The notes beneath the pieces are model-generated. The model did not search any database. It was not told the origin of the DNA and was given only the letters and a program-made list of their open reading frames with translations. Below are positions 15,437 to 23,508 of a stretch of DNA of 25,318 nt, one piece after another. Position 1 is the stretch's first letter. The number at the start of each line of letters is the position of its first letter. Source of the DNA: Desulfobacteraceae bacterium UBA2230 (GTDB taxonomy: Bacteria; Desulfobacterota; Desulfobacteria; Desulfobacterales; Desulfosarcinaceae); the NCBI GenBank assembly GCA_002348005.1, contig DDYQ01000040.1:3155-28472 (forward strand). Direction: 5' to 3'. The translations under genes and the position numbers were made by a program.

Positions 15437-15553
15437 AATGGCATCTCCTTAAACATGTCAGGCAATTCTGCCGGGTGGTGGGCCGACGTGCCGAGATAGT
15501 GGAAGATCGATTGAATTGCACGGCGGCCGATTTTCCGGGTACGCCAATTGTGA

Positions 15554-15569
15554 AGCAACCGCCGTGCCG
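15554..15569 (-). promoter_or_regulatory. Sigma-54 (-24/-12) promoter of the SBP56 operon
   Basis: Read on the minus strand, the site is CGGCACGGCGGTTGCT. It matches TGGCACG-N4-TTGCW at every informative base except the first (C for T), with the GG and GC doublets at the required spacing. Transcription would start near 15543, about 107 bases before the SBP56 start codon. The neighbouring gene encodes a sigma-54 activator. Confidence 0.8.
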
Positions 15570-15664
15570 GGATGGTGCTGATTCGGCGTGCGTACATAAC
15601 TTGTTATTTTGCGCCGGAAATTGTTCTGTCAGACTTTCGGCGGGGGGATTCTCGGAATGCTTTC

Positions 15665-15680
15665 TCGCAATATATTGCGA
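15665..15680. promoter_or_regulatory. Perfect 16-bp palindrome, candidate enhancer site 1
   Basis: TCGCAATATATTGCGA is its own reverse complement. It lies about 97-112 bases upstream of the -24 element, the usual distance for an activator that loops to a sigma-54 promoter, and between the activator gene and its presumed target. Confidence 0.6.
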
Positions 15681-15686
15681 AGTGCA

Positions 15687-15706
15687 GCATGTTGCGCTCA
15701 ACATGC
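15687..15706. promoter_or_regulatory. 8-bp inverted repeat, candidate enhancer site 2
   Basis: GCATGTTG and CAACATGC flank a four-base spacer. The centre is six bases plus about one helical turn from the first palindrome, so the two sites could be bound side by side by one activator oligomer. Both contain TTGCG, hinting at a shared half-site. Confidence 0.55.
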
Positions 15707-15738
15707 CGCAAGAAACTCCGCTTGCCTGGACAACGGTG

Positions 15739-17664
15739 CTAAGTCGGCGGAAAAAACCGAACGATCCCCATTTTTTTCATGCGAAACCGCAAAGTGGATG
15801 GGTTGAGGCCCAGAATGCGGGCCGCGCCATGGGCCCCACTGATGCGCCCGCCGGTTGCCTCCAGCACGTTTTCAATATACCGGCGTTCTATTGTCGCCAG
15901 GTCCGAAAGCATAACCGGCCCGACCGGAAGCGCCTTGCGGGCGTCGGCCGGCGGCGTGACGATTGGTTCGAACAGGTGAAGGCTGCCGTCGGATGAGGTG
16001 ATAACCGCTCGTTCCAGCAAATTGATGAGCTCACGCACATTTCCCGGCCAATGATACCCGGATAACTGCTGGACGAGGCGGGAATTGACGCTTTTAATCG
16101 TTTTGCCAAGGCGCTGGGCGATTCGAGGTACGAAATGGTCGACCAGCAGCGCTATATCCTTCAGGTGTTCGCGCAGCGGCGGGACGCGGATGGGATAAAC
16201 ATTCAATCGGTAATAGAGATCGGCCCGAAAACGGCCGACGATAATTTCGTCCGTAAGGTGGCGGTTGGTGGCCGCGATGACGCGCACGTCCACCATCAGG
16301 GTCCTGGTGCCCCCCACGCGTTCAAACTGCATTTCCTGAAGAACACGAAGCAACTTGGATTGCAGTTCGAGAGGCAGTTCGCTGATTTCATCCAGCAGGA
16401 TCGTCCCCCCGTCGGCCAGCTCAAAACGTCCCTTGCGCCGGCGATCCGCGCCGGTAAAGGCACCCGGTTCATGACCAAACAACTCGCTTTCCACCAGACC
16501 TGCCGGTAAGGCGGCGCAGTTGACACTGATGAACGGGCGGTCCGATCTCGGGCTGGCGTTGTGAATAGCGCGCGCAACCAATTCCTTGCCCGTTCCGGTC
16601 TCGCCATGGATGAGCACCGTCGCCCGGGTCGGGGCGACCTGCCGGATGCTGCGCAGCAGCTGTTGGATCGGCGGACTGTCGCCAATGATTTCGTCATTCC
16701 GGTTCAGCGCCTGGATCTCGGCCTTCAGGTACTCGGTCTGCCGGGTCAACAGCCGTATCCGGTTCCGGGCCGCGATTTTATCATTGATATTCCTTAGAAT
16801 CAGCAGATAGGAGGTGTGCCGCCGCTGATCGATGCGCGACAGGGTGGCCTCGGTATGGATCTGCCGGCCCCTGGAATCGATTACCTCTATACCGCCTTCG
16901 ATCCACCGGAACGGCTCATAGGCGCTTGCGGCATCGAGTTCCTGGATCAGAGTGGTCAGCAGCCGGCGGCCTTCAGGGAACAGGAAAGCCGCCAGGTTAG
17001 TGCCGGCGCCCTGCTCCGGCTGCAGGCCAAGCATTTTTTGGGCGGCAGGATTCAGGGTATTGATATTCAGCCGGCCATCAATTTCGATGATACCGTCCAT
17101 GGCGCCCTGCACCAGCCGGTGCAGTTTCTCTTTCTGTTCGATGATCTCAGCTTCAGCCCTCAGCCGCTCCATTTCGGCCGCGGCCCGGGCGGCGAAGATC
17201 CTGAAAAGCGTCAGCGCGCGCGGCTCTTCCGGCATGGGTCGGTCATCGATAACCGCCATATGCCCCAGGATGGCGCCGCCGACAGCCTTAAGCGGGACCC
17301 CCATGTAGCTCACGGCGCCGAAATTAATTAAATTGAGACTGTTGGGAAACAGTTCCACGATGTTGTCGGGATAGTGCACCAACTCTGCTGTATCGATCAC
17401 CTGCTGGCAGGGCGTGCCGTCGATATCGATTTCGAAATCGGAAATCCATCCTCCGTGCAACCAGAATGCCAGCGCACGCAGTCGGCGCTTCTCCGCCTGA
17501 TACTCTGTCACCCAGGCGCCGCAGGTATTCATGACTCTCGCCATGTTGAATACAAGTGCCGTGAAGAAATTTTTCCCGATTTCGGAGGCGGTGCCTTCGA
17601 GGATGAGCCGTAAGGCGTTGTCCCCTCCCAACGTATGGCCAGCAGGCGAATCGATCCGGCTCAT
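15739..17664 (-). CDS. Sigma-54-dependent enhancer-binding regulator (GAF-PAS-AAA+-Fis)
   Basis: A 641-residue transcription activator. The N-terminal 20-170 is GAF-like and sits where a ligand sensor would be; 180-300 is a PAS domain (LVQGAMDGIIEIDGRLNIN). A short coiled coil (about 300-325) leads to the AAA+ core: Walker A GETGTGKE (354-361), GAFTGA (401-406) that contacts sigma-54, Walker B TILLDE (421-426) and WPGNVREL (539-546). A Fis-type helix-turn-helix ends the protein (606-634, GAARILGLNPSTLRFRMKK). No receiver domain is present, so activation is by ligand or redox state rather than phosphorylation. ATG 17664 has AGGAG six bases upstream. The -24/-12 promoter and two palindromes lie just downstream, before SBP56. 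Confidence 0.95.
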   Translation of the reverse strand: MSRIDSPAGHTLGGDNALRLILEGTASEIGKNFFTALVFNMARVMNTCGAWVTEYQAEKRRLRALAFWLHGGWISDFEIDIDGTPCQQVIDTAELVHYPDNIVELFPNSLNLINFGAVSYMGVPLKAVGGAILGHMAVIDDRPMPEEPRALTLFRIFAARAAAEMERLRAEAEIIEQKEKLHRLVQGAMDGIIEIDGRLNINTLNPAAQKMLGLQPEQGAGTNLAAFLFPEGRRLLTTLIQELDAASAYEPFRWIEGGIEVIDSRGRQIHTEATLSRIDQRRHTSYLLILRNINDKIAARNRIRLLTRQTEYLKAEIQALNRNDEIIGDSPPIQQLLRSIRQVAPTRATVLIHGETGTGKELVARAIHNASPRSDRPFISVNCAALPAGLVESELFGHEPGAFTGADRRRKGRFELADGGTILLDEISELPLELQSKLLRVLQEMQFERVGGTRTLMVDVRVIAATNRHLTDEIIVGRFRADLYYRLNVYPIRVPPLREHLKDIALLVDHFVPRIAQRLGKTIKSVNSRLVQQLSGYHWPGNVRELINLLERAVITSSDGSLHLFEPIVTPPADARKALPVGPVMLSDLATIERRYIENVLEATGGRISGAHGAARILGLNPSTLRFRMKKMGIVRFFPPT

Positions 17665-17937
17665 GCTTTGCTCCTGCTGCGATGTCCTGAGATCCGGCGG
17701 CGGGAGTCGATGCCCGATAGAGGCAGCTGAACAACTATCGCTAACTGCAGGATTCAGGGCGATGCATTCAATAGAAATCTAAAGTAAACACAGCCTTCGG
17801 AAAGGCAACGCGGACGGTCCGATCTGCAGGTCGAGGTAGATCCATCGCGGTCGATGCAGGTACAAACCCCTCTGACCACTCTCTTTTTGCGGCTTGGCCG
17901 CTTCCCTCCCCATAGATAAGAAGTGTCAGGAGGGGCG

Positions 17938-18405
17938 TCAGCTGAGGGGACTGAGAACGAGATCGAAAGTGGCGGCGGTTTTGCCCGGTTGCGGGTAATG
18001 TTGGGTGACCAGGATGTGGAAGCTTTCAGCCGATACCTTGATATGAATGTGGGGCGGCCTCCTGAAATAGGCTTGCGGAATATTGCTCGTAAAACGATAC
18101 GCGCCCGCAGCGTCCGAGAAGAGCGTTGCCCGGTGCGCATCGTCGTACGCGCCGTCGGGCCCCGTTAACCACACTTCTATCCTCGCCCCGGCAACCGGTG
18201 CGCATGCCGGCGCCGATCTGACTGTGCCTTGCAGCAGGTAGCCTTCTCCGACGCTCGAACGTACAGGCGCATCGGGTTTGTAAAAAGGTCCGAGCATGTC
18301 GGGTTCGGTGGGCTGGCAGCCGTCCGCCTGCGCCGTGGCTGTGGACAGCGACATGAAAAGGAAAAAGCCGATCAGGACGGCAAGGCGTAGTTTGACTGAT
18401 TTCAT
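17938..18405 (-). CDS. Exported intradiol ring-cleavage dioxygenase-like protein
   Basis: A 155-residue protein with a Sec signal peptide (basic KSVKLR, hydrophobic core, ATAQA-DG cleavage). The rest is a compact intradiol dioxygenase fold: GPFY (39-42), LLQGTVRS, PVAGARIEVWLTGPDGAYDD, and RRPPHIHIKV. The non-haem Fe(III) ligands of the family can be matched as Tyr87, Tyr113 (or 103), His119 and His121, so the site looks intact. Known relatives cleave catechol or protocatechuate with O2; this short exported form lacks the long cap regions, and its substrate is unknown. The frame is open to 18600, but the signal peptide fixes the start at ATG 18405. The ribosome site is weak (TCTGGGC). It is 184 bases downstream of the hybrid kinase gene. 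Confidence 0.85.
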   Translation of the reverse strand: MKSVKLRLAVLIGFFLFMSLSTATAQADGCQPTEPDMLGPFYKPDAPVRSSVGEGYLLQGTVRSAPACAPVAGARIEVWLTGPDGAYDDAHRATLFSDAAGAYRFTSNIPQAYFRRPPHIHIKVSAESFHILVTQHYPQPGKTAATFDLVLSPLS

Positions 18406-18589
18406 GCCCAGAATATATCGCTGCCTCGTCCCGATGCAACCGCGCCGTGGCCACTGCCCGACAAAAATCCCGCGGATTGGCAATTCGGAACATCTGCCGG
18501 ACGAATGGGGAACTATGAAGATGGCAAGGCGGGTGGGGGTGACGTCGCCGACGGGGTCGGCATCAGCATTCATACTGAACCCGACGGGC

Positions 18590-20296
18590 CTAACTTTCAC
18601 GCACCGCTTCGTAGATCGCTCTGAGCAGTTCAGCCGAAGAGGCGGCCTTGCTCACAAAGGCTTCCGCCCCTGCTGCGCGCATGTTTCGAACGATCTGATC
18701 ATCCTCATGCATCGAAAACCCGATGACGTGCACGCACGGAAATTCGGCTTTGATGCGACGGGTGGCCTCTAAGCCGTCCATTTCGGGCATCGAGATATCC
18801 ATGATGATCACATCCGGTTGCAGCCTCCGAGCCTGCTCGACAGCCTCTCGCCCATTGGATGCCTCGCCGGCCACCTGGATGCCGGGCTTGCCGGCCATCA
18901 CCCGGATCAGCCCTTGGCGCATCACCTGGTGATCATCCACAAACAGCACCCGGATGCCGCCGATGTCTCCCCAATCGGTGCGATCGGCCGGGATGTAGGG
19001 CGGCAGGGTATCGGAAACGGTTTGCAACGTGTCGGCAACGGTCAAATCGAGTGGCAGCGTCAAAGTAAACCGGCTGCCTTTTCCAGGGGTGCTTTCGATC
19101 TCCAGTCCGCCCCCGATATAGCTGGCGCGCTCCCGAATGCTCATGAGGCCGAATCCAGCCTTTTCGGAAGTTGAATTCAAAACTTCGGAAATGAAACCCC
19201 TGCCTCGATCGCTGACCGTGGTAACGATGTTGCTCTCCTTCCGGCAAATTTGGACCCGTGCGATTTTCACGCCCGCGTGTTTGACAATGTTGAATAACAG
19301 TTCCTGAACGGCGCGGAACATGAACACCTTTACGGGCTCATTGTCAAACTGTCCGTCCGCGTCAGCCTCAAATTCAACCTGCAGGCCAAATTGCTCCTCC
19401 ATCCGGGCGGCAAGCCATTTCAGCGCGGCCACGAGGCCGGAGTGGTTCAGGACCGGCGGACTCAATTCATGCGACAGGCGCCGTGACTTGTCGATCGAGT
19501 CCTGGAGCAACTGCTCCACGTAGAGCAGCACCGGTTCCGACAGATTCAGGCTGACCGCCTGCAGTTGCATCTTGGCAGCGGACAGCATCTGCTGAAGATC
19601 ATCGTGCAGCAGCTCGGCAACCCGCCGGCGTTCCCGCTCTTCGGCCTCGATAAGTTCGACCGCGAGGCCCTGAAGCTGATTGGCGCGTGTCTCAGCCAAT
19701 GCGGTTCGCTGCCCGAGGGTCACATTCAATTGCCGCTGGACCTCTTCGGATAGCTTCCGATCGGTAATGTCCTGATTGACGCCATAGGTCCTCACCGTTT
19801 GGCCCTGAGCATCTTTCTGGATGAAAAACCGGACATTGATGTATCCAGCCGCCCCGTCGGCGTAAATGATGCGGTGTTCAAATTGCCTGCTGTATCCGGG
19901 ATCGCTCGTCTCCTTTGCCTTGCGGACCTCCTCACCCACAATGGCGATTTCGTCGGGATGGACGAAGCGCCGGGCGTATTCAGCAGATGCCATCGTATAA
20001 CCGCCGACCTGGTCTGCCGTGGTTCGAAACATTTTGTAAAAGTAGTCGTTGAATATGAAGGTGTCCTGGACGACATCGTACTCCCATGGACCGAGATGGG
20101 CCATTTCGATCGCGTTCGCCAGCTTGGCCTGAAGATTTTCCTGATTCAGCCGCTCGCTTTCAATCCTTTCCCGGGATCTCAGCAGATTGAGTTGCCCGGA
20201 TATTTCCGTCAGTTGGGTGCGTATAAGGGCAAGCTCCTGAAGGAGCTGCTTTTTGGATTTGATCTTATCCATGACGTCAGATTGATCAGTGTTCAT
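18590..20296 (-). CDS. Hybrid sensor histidine kinase (coiled coil, PAS, HisKA_3, HATPase, receiver)
   Basis: A 568-residue cytoplasmic kinase with no membrane helix. An N-terminal coiled coil (10-60) precedes a PAS/PAC domain (about 60-180, ending YGVNQDITDRK). The dimerisation domain is of the NarX type, ERERRRVAELLHDDLQQ, with phospho-His231. The ATPase domain shows the N-box LLFNIVKHA (Asn336), DRGRGF and GFGLMSIRERA. The C-terminal receiver (447-565) has Asp454-Asp455 and acceptor Asp500 (VIIMDISMP) and is of the NarL kind without a DNA-binding part. The phosphate must therefore go on to another protein. The ATG at 20296 lacks a good ribosome site; the Met at codon 9 is an alternative. 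Confidence 0.92.
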   Translation of the reverse strand: MNTDQSDVMDKIKSKKQLLQELALIRTQLTEISGQLNLLRSRERIESERLNQENLQAKLANAIEMAHLGPWEYDVVQDTFIFNDYFYKMFRTTADQVGGYTMASAEYARRFVHPDEIAIVGEEVRKAKETSDPGYSRQFEHRIIYADGAAGYINVRFFIQKDAQGQTVRTYGVNQDITDRKLSEEVQRQLNVTLGQRTALAETRANQLQGLAVELIEAEERERRRVAELLHDDLQQMLSAAKMQLQAVSLNLSEPVLLYVEQLLQDSIDKSRRLSHELSPPVLNHSGLVAALKWLAARMEEQFGLQVEFEADADGQFDNEPVKVFMFRAVQELLFNIVKHAGVKIARVQICRKESNIVTTVSDRGRGFISEVLNSTSEKAGFGLMSIRERASYIGGGLEIESTPGKGSRFTLTLPLDLTVADTLQTVSDTLPPYIPADRTDWGDIGGIRVLFVDDHQVMRQGLIRVMAGKPGIQVAGEASNGREAVEQARRLQPDVIIMDISMPEMDGLEATRRIKAEFPCVHVIGFSMHEDDQIVRNMRAAGAEAFVSKAASSAELLRAIYEAVRES

Positions 20297-20608
20297 TTCG
20301 CACCGCGGTCAACTCACGTTGAGAATGCCGGTTGGCCCGGAGAGCTATCGGCTTAATATTCGGCACCCATGCTGTTGTTGTCAGGTCGAAACCTGAAAAT
20401 AGTTATTTCATGAACCGGAATGCGAGTAAAGGGCAGCCTCCGGCCCGAGATGCCCCCCGAACGCGCGCTGTCTTCATTCCCGAGGGTGCTATGAATCGTG
20501 TTTGGCGATAAGAGCAGGTCAGGCGGGTCGAACCTGCGTATTTGGTCTGAAAACAGCTTCGATCCAGGAACAGAAGACGAAACGATGGTCCACAAAAATG
20601 TGCTGCGA
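20297..20608. other. Intergenic region with small dyads
   Basis: These 312 bases lie between the TatD gene and the hybrid kinase, both on the minus strand. I see TCAGGT-CGAA-ACCTGA (20381-20396), a tight tetraloop hairpin, and a looser GCAGGT/ACCTGC pair near 20515-20540. Neither has a clear U-tract. Overlapping open frames on both strands (for example 20353-20682) are composition shadows. The kinase promoter should lie here, but I cannot identify its boxes. Confidence 0.45.
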
Positions 20609-21385
20609 TCATCGCCAGTCCAGGCCGTACAACCGCTGGCTGTTTTCCGACACCGCCTCCAGAACATCCTGTTCGGAAACATTTTTCAATTGCGCGATGG
20701 CCCGAACCGAAAATAAGACGTTGGCTGGTTCGTTGCGCCCCGACGGTTCTGGACCCAGGACCGGGCTGTCGCTTTCGATCAGCAGGCAGGAGAGCGGCAG
20801 TTGTTTGACCAGTTTCTGCTTCTGTCGGGAACGCACCACTGACGGCGGAATAGAAAAGAAGTAGCCCGCTTCAACGGCCGGAAGCGCGGCGGCGGCCTTG
20901 CCGTCGAAGGCATGCAACTGCACCTGTTGCGCACCGTTGTCCAGCAGTAGGCGGATGGCATGGCGGCCGGCCGAACGCGAATGAATGTTCAGCGGCAGCT
21001 TCGTCTGAATGGAAAGCGCAATGAACATGGTGAAGATCTCCCGCTGAAGCGCCTGCTGCGCCGCATCCTGTACCGCCCAGTAATCGAGCCCCACCTCGCC
21101 GATAGCCGCCAGGCGGGAGCGGTTTTCGTGGATGAAAGCCGCCATTTCGGCTGCCTGCTCCGGATCGAGATGGGTCGGATAGAGTCCGGCGGCCGCCTTC
21201 AGGATCGGGTGCTGTTGTGCCAGTTCGAGATTTTTGCGGGCGTCGCGTAAATCTTCTCCCACGGCGATGATGGCTTCAATGCCGTTTTGCCGTGCCCGGT
21301 CGAGCACCTCACGCCGATCGCCATCGAAGATCGGGTCACAAATGTGGGCGTGGGCATCCAGCAGGTTATATTTCGACAGACTCAA
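20609..21385 (-). CDS. TatD-family metal-dependent hydrolase/DNase
   Basis: A 258-residue TIM-barrel hydrolase. Metal ligands of the TatD family are all present: DAHAHI (His12, His14), GEVGLDY (Glu97), NIHSR (His135), LHAFDG (His158) and ESDSPVLGP (Asp206). Family members are Mg-dependent 3'-5' exonucleases or related hydrolases; the precise substrate is not known here. The frame extends to 21529, but the homology begins at LSKYNLLDAHAH, so I place the start at TTG 21383-21385, with AAAGAAGA about 15 bases upstream. This leaves 19 bases after the stop of the preceding YubB-like gene, as expected for an operon. Confidence 0.88.
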   Translation of the reverse strand: MSLSKYNLLDAHAHICDPIFDGDRREVLDRARQNGIEAIIAVGEDLRDARKNLELAQQHPILKAAAGLYPTHLDPEQAAEMAAFIHENRSRLAAIGEVGLDYWAVQDAAQQALQREIFTMFIALSIQTKLPLNIHSRSAGRHAIRLLLDNGAQQVQLHAFDGKAAAALPAVEAGYFFSIPPSVVRSRQKQKLVKQLPLSCLLIESDSPVLGPEPSGRNEPANVLFSVRAIAQLKNVSEQDVLEAVSENSQRLYGLDWR

Positions 21386-21404
21386 AATACAGCGCCGTCT
21401 TCTT

Positions 21405-22055
21405 TCAGTAGCCGAATGGCGTGAGGGGAAAAATTTCCATCGCGGTCCATGCATCGCGGCGTCGGAAGCGATAGCGCAATTCGAAGCGCACCGATGGAAA
21501 CATCTGGGCCAGTGCCTCCATGGCGCCAATGGGCGGCGTCCAGCGGGTCGTGAACTCTATGGTCGTGGTGGGCGGCTCAAAAGTCGACGGCACGACGGAA
21601 TGGATATCCTCGACCGTGCCCCAGTGGGTCCAGCGCCAGTCGTAATAGCAGAAGCACCGGTGCTGCCGATAATTGGCCACCGCCTGTTCGAGCAATCCCA
21701 AATCGGTATGATCCGGACGCCGCCGGGCATCGCCGACGGCCAATCGCGCGCGGACCGATTCGATGGCGGCATCGATCTGCGACGGGGATGACGCCCCCGC
21801 TTTTCCCCGGAAGATCTGGGCCGCCGCAACCATCTCCACTTCCGAAGAGGCAAATTGCGGCGGCGCCATATTCATCAGGGCGAGCATTCGGATGTGACGT
21901 GTAAGCGGCAGCGCAAGCGACTCCGGCATCGGTTTGATGGATTGCAGCGAGAGCAAAGCAGGTGCGGTCCCCCCGGGCTCCCGCTTTTTGACCAGATCCA
22001 GAATGTATTTGGCATTGGACAGGAAAAGGAGCTGATTGGTCAGATAGTTTGGCAT
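21405..22055 (-). CDS. YubB/Api92-like (DUF1281, ferredoxin-like fold) protein
   Basis: A 216-residue protein. The opening MPNYLTNQLLF and the later WTHWGTVED...IEFTTRWTPPIGAMEALAQMFPSVRFELRY match the pattern of the YubB ferredoxin-like / Api92 family, in which MPNWxxNxL begins the protein and WGTKWD...F.T.W.PP....L...FP comes near the end. That family is best known from phages, plasmids and accessory islands, and its function is not known. The middle part (about 35-125) is an insertion I do not recognise. ATG 22055 is chosen because it opens the family motif; the ribosome site is only GGAAA. It directly precedes the TatD gene. No other phage genes are visible nearby. Confidence 0.6.
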   Translation of the reverse strand: MPNYLTNQLLFLSNAKYILDLVKKREPGGTAPALLSLQSIKPMPESLALPLTRHIRMLALMNMAPPQFASSEVEMVAAAQIFRGKAGASSPSQIDAAIESVRARLAVGDARRRPDHTDLGLLEQAVANYRQHRCFCYYDWRWTHWGTVEDIHSVVPSTFEPPTTTIEFTTRWTPPIGAMEALAQMFPSVRFELRYRFRRRDAWTAMEIFPLTPFGY

Positions 22056-22166
22056 TGATACAGTTTCCGCTCGCACCTGCCGAGAGCACGCCGGGATTCG
22101 GCACCGGCGAAAGCTTCAGCCGGATGCGTCACCTCTCCCGTTCGGTTCTGCGCCGGCAACGATTCA

Positions 22167-22601
22167 TCAGGCAAACATGCCCGGAGGGGGGTAGACGCCA
22201 AACTGCTGCAAAAGGCCAAGATAATCGTTGTACACCCAATCTACCGATATCTTGCCACCCGCCCAATAGGAAACGACGCAACCCGGCATTTTGATCAGAT
22301 TGCCTGTCGGTTGAGCTTGAATGGTGGGGGCCGTGCCGGTATGCCGGCCGGTCAAAGTGTAACGCACCACCGTGGTGTCGCCATCCACTAAAATGCCGTG
22401 GACTTTGAATTCCAGCTCACTGTATGCGTTGCGCGTTTCGGTCAGGAATTTCTTCAGGCCCTGGATGCCGTTCACATTGGACATGGGCGGCTGATAGCGG
22501 ATATAGTCCTGGGCGATAATGTCGTCCAGGATTTCCATTCTGCCTTGATTGTGTGCTTCCTCGAAAATACGTCGAACCAGTTTACGCGGATCTGTCGACA
22601 T
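22167..22601 (-). CDS. SnoaL-like / ester-cyclase-type NTF2-fold protein
   Basis: A 144-residue protein of the SnoaL-like branch of the NTF2 superfamily. Typical features are an N-terminal helix (KLVRRIFEEAHNQGRMEILDD), a YIRYQPP strand, a helix GIQGLKKFLTETRNAYSELE, and the barrel strands VVRYTLTGRHTGTA and the C-terminal NDYLGLLQQFGV. Members include polyketide cyclases and many uncharacterised hydrolase-like proteins, so function cannot be set from sequence. The frame is open to 22652, but ATG 22601 has AAGGAG eight bases upstream and begins MSTDPRKLVRR, a typical start. The gene is divergent from the PEBP gene and runs with, but 111 bases ahead of, the YubB-like gene. Confidence 0.8.
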   Translation of the reverse strand: MSTDPRKLVRRIFEEAHNQGRMEILDDIIAQDYIRYQPPMSNVNGIQGLKKFLTETRNAYSELEFKVHGILVDGDTTVVRYTLTGRHTGTAPTIQAQPTGNLIKMPGCVVSYWAGGKISVDWVYNDYLGLLQQFGVYPPPGMFA

Positions 22602-22874
22602 AGAGCCTTCTCCTTCTTTCCGGATTTCGGGCGGCCCGGTGCCTGAGTTCATTCATGGGTCCCGAAGACCCGCAACGGGCGGTACTGGACCATAAAACGT
22701 TCGGCAGCGCTTTTCAATATACTTGTAAAACTTCCCGTTTCGGTGGAAAGTCGGGAAGGCTTGCATCCAGGCCAAAGCAACCTTACGCTTTGCCAGAGCC
22801 TCACGCCGCCAAATCATCGGCCAGTGAGACCTGGGGTGCGGCTTCTCAGGCGTGTGCGACGCACGGAGGTATTC

Positions 22875-23444
22875 TTGACGATCAATTTTTCAATCGCGAT
22901 CAGAGCCGCCCTTATCATGTTATGGACCGCCGCGGCATTGGCGAACCCGGTGGGAAAGGAGGACAAAATGACGATCACGATCCATTCCACAGCTTTCGAG
23001 CATATGGGGAACATACCGGCAAAATACACCTGCGAAGGGGCGGATCTCTCCCCGCCGCTGCAATGGAAAGGTGTACCGGGACAGGCGAAAAGCCTTGTGC
23101 TGATCGTGGATGATCCCGACGCACCCGACCCCGCGGCACCTAAAATGACCTGGGTCCACTGGGTGCTTTATAACCTGCCGCCCGAGTTGGTGGGCCTGCC
23201 TGAAGCCGTGCCGGCAGACAAGCTGCCCCCCGGAACGCGGGAGGGGCTCAACGACTGGAAGCGCACCGGGTACGGCGGGCCCTGCCCCCCGATCGGACGT
23301 CATCGCTACTTTTTCAAAATCTATGCGCTGGACATGGAACTGCCGGGTATGGAGCACCCCACCAAGGCCGCTGTGGAGGCCGCCATGAAGGGGCATATCA
23401 TTGCTCAGTCTGAAATGATCGGAACCTATCAGAAAGGTCAATAG
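22875..23444 (+). CDS. PEBP-family (YbhB/YbcL-like) protein with two plausible starts
   Basis: A phosphatidylethanolamine-binding-protein family member. Motifs are DDPDAP, WVHWVLYNLP and GYGGPCPPIGRHRYFF, the conserved ligand pocket. From TTG 22875, with GGAGG five bases upstream, it has 189 residues and a credible signal peptide (IAIRAALIMLWTAAALA-NP), as in periplasmic YbcL. From ATG 22968, with AGGAGG six bases upstream, it has 158 residues without a signal, the length of cytosolic YbhB. Both starts are in frame and both have strong ribosome sites. I list the longer form because a hydrophobic signal of this quality is unlikely by chance. Function is unknown; bacterial members bind small ligands. 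It precedes the FAH-family gene by 64 bases. Confidence 0.85.
   Translation: MTINFSIAIRAALIMLWTAAALANPVGKEDKMTITIHSTAFEHMGNIPAKYTCEGADLSPPLQWKGVPGQAKSLVLIVDDPDAPDPAAPKMTWVHWVLYNLPPELVGLPEAVPADKLPPGTREGLNDWKRTGYGGPCPPIGRHRYFFKIYALDMELPGMEHPTKAAVEAAMKGHIIAQSEMIGTYQKGQ
22968..22970 (+). promoter_or_regulatory. Internal ATG start with strong ribosome site in the PEBP gene
   Basis: AAAGGAGGACAAA lies immediately before this ATG, at ideal spacing. Starting here skips the signal peptide and gives the 158-residue cytosolic form. Confidence 0.6.
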
Positions 23445-23508
23445 CCGGGTCCCGGTAAAACCGCAGACTGCACGCCCCGCTTCACCGCATCGTAAAGAAA
23501 GGACGTCT

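Noticed and set aside
17754..18140. A 128-codon minus-strand open frame overlapping the dioxygenase
   Set aside because: It overlaps the true dioxygenase frame, whose HxH motif and signal peptide are clear.
18435..18453. A second possible sigma-54 element upstream of the dioxygenase (TGCAA ... GTGGCCA)
   Set aside because: The spacing between the GG and GC doublets is three bases too long for a -24/-12 promoter.
18406..18600. N-terminal extension of the intradiol dioxygenase frame by 65 residues
   Set aside because: The extension lacks protein-like pattern and would bury the signal peptide, which must be at the N-terminus. The start is ATG 18405.
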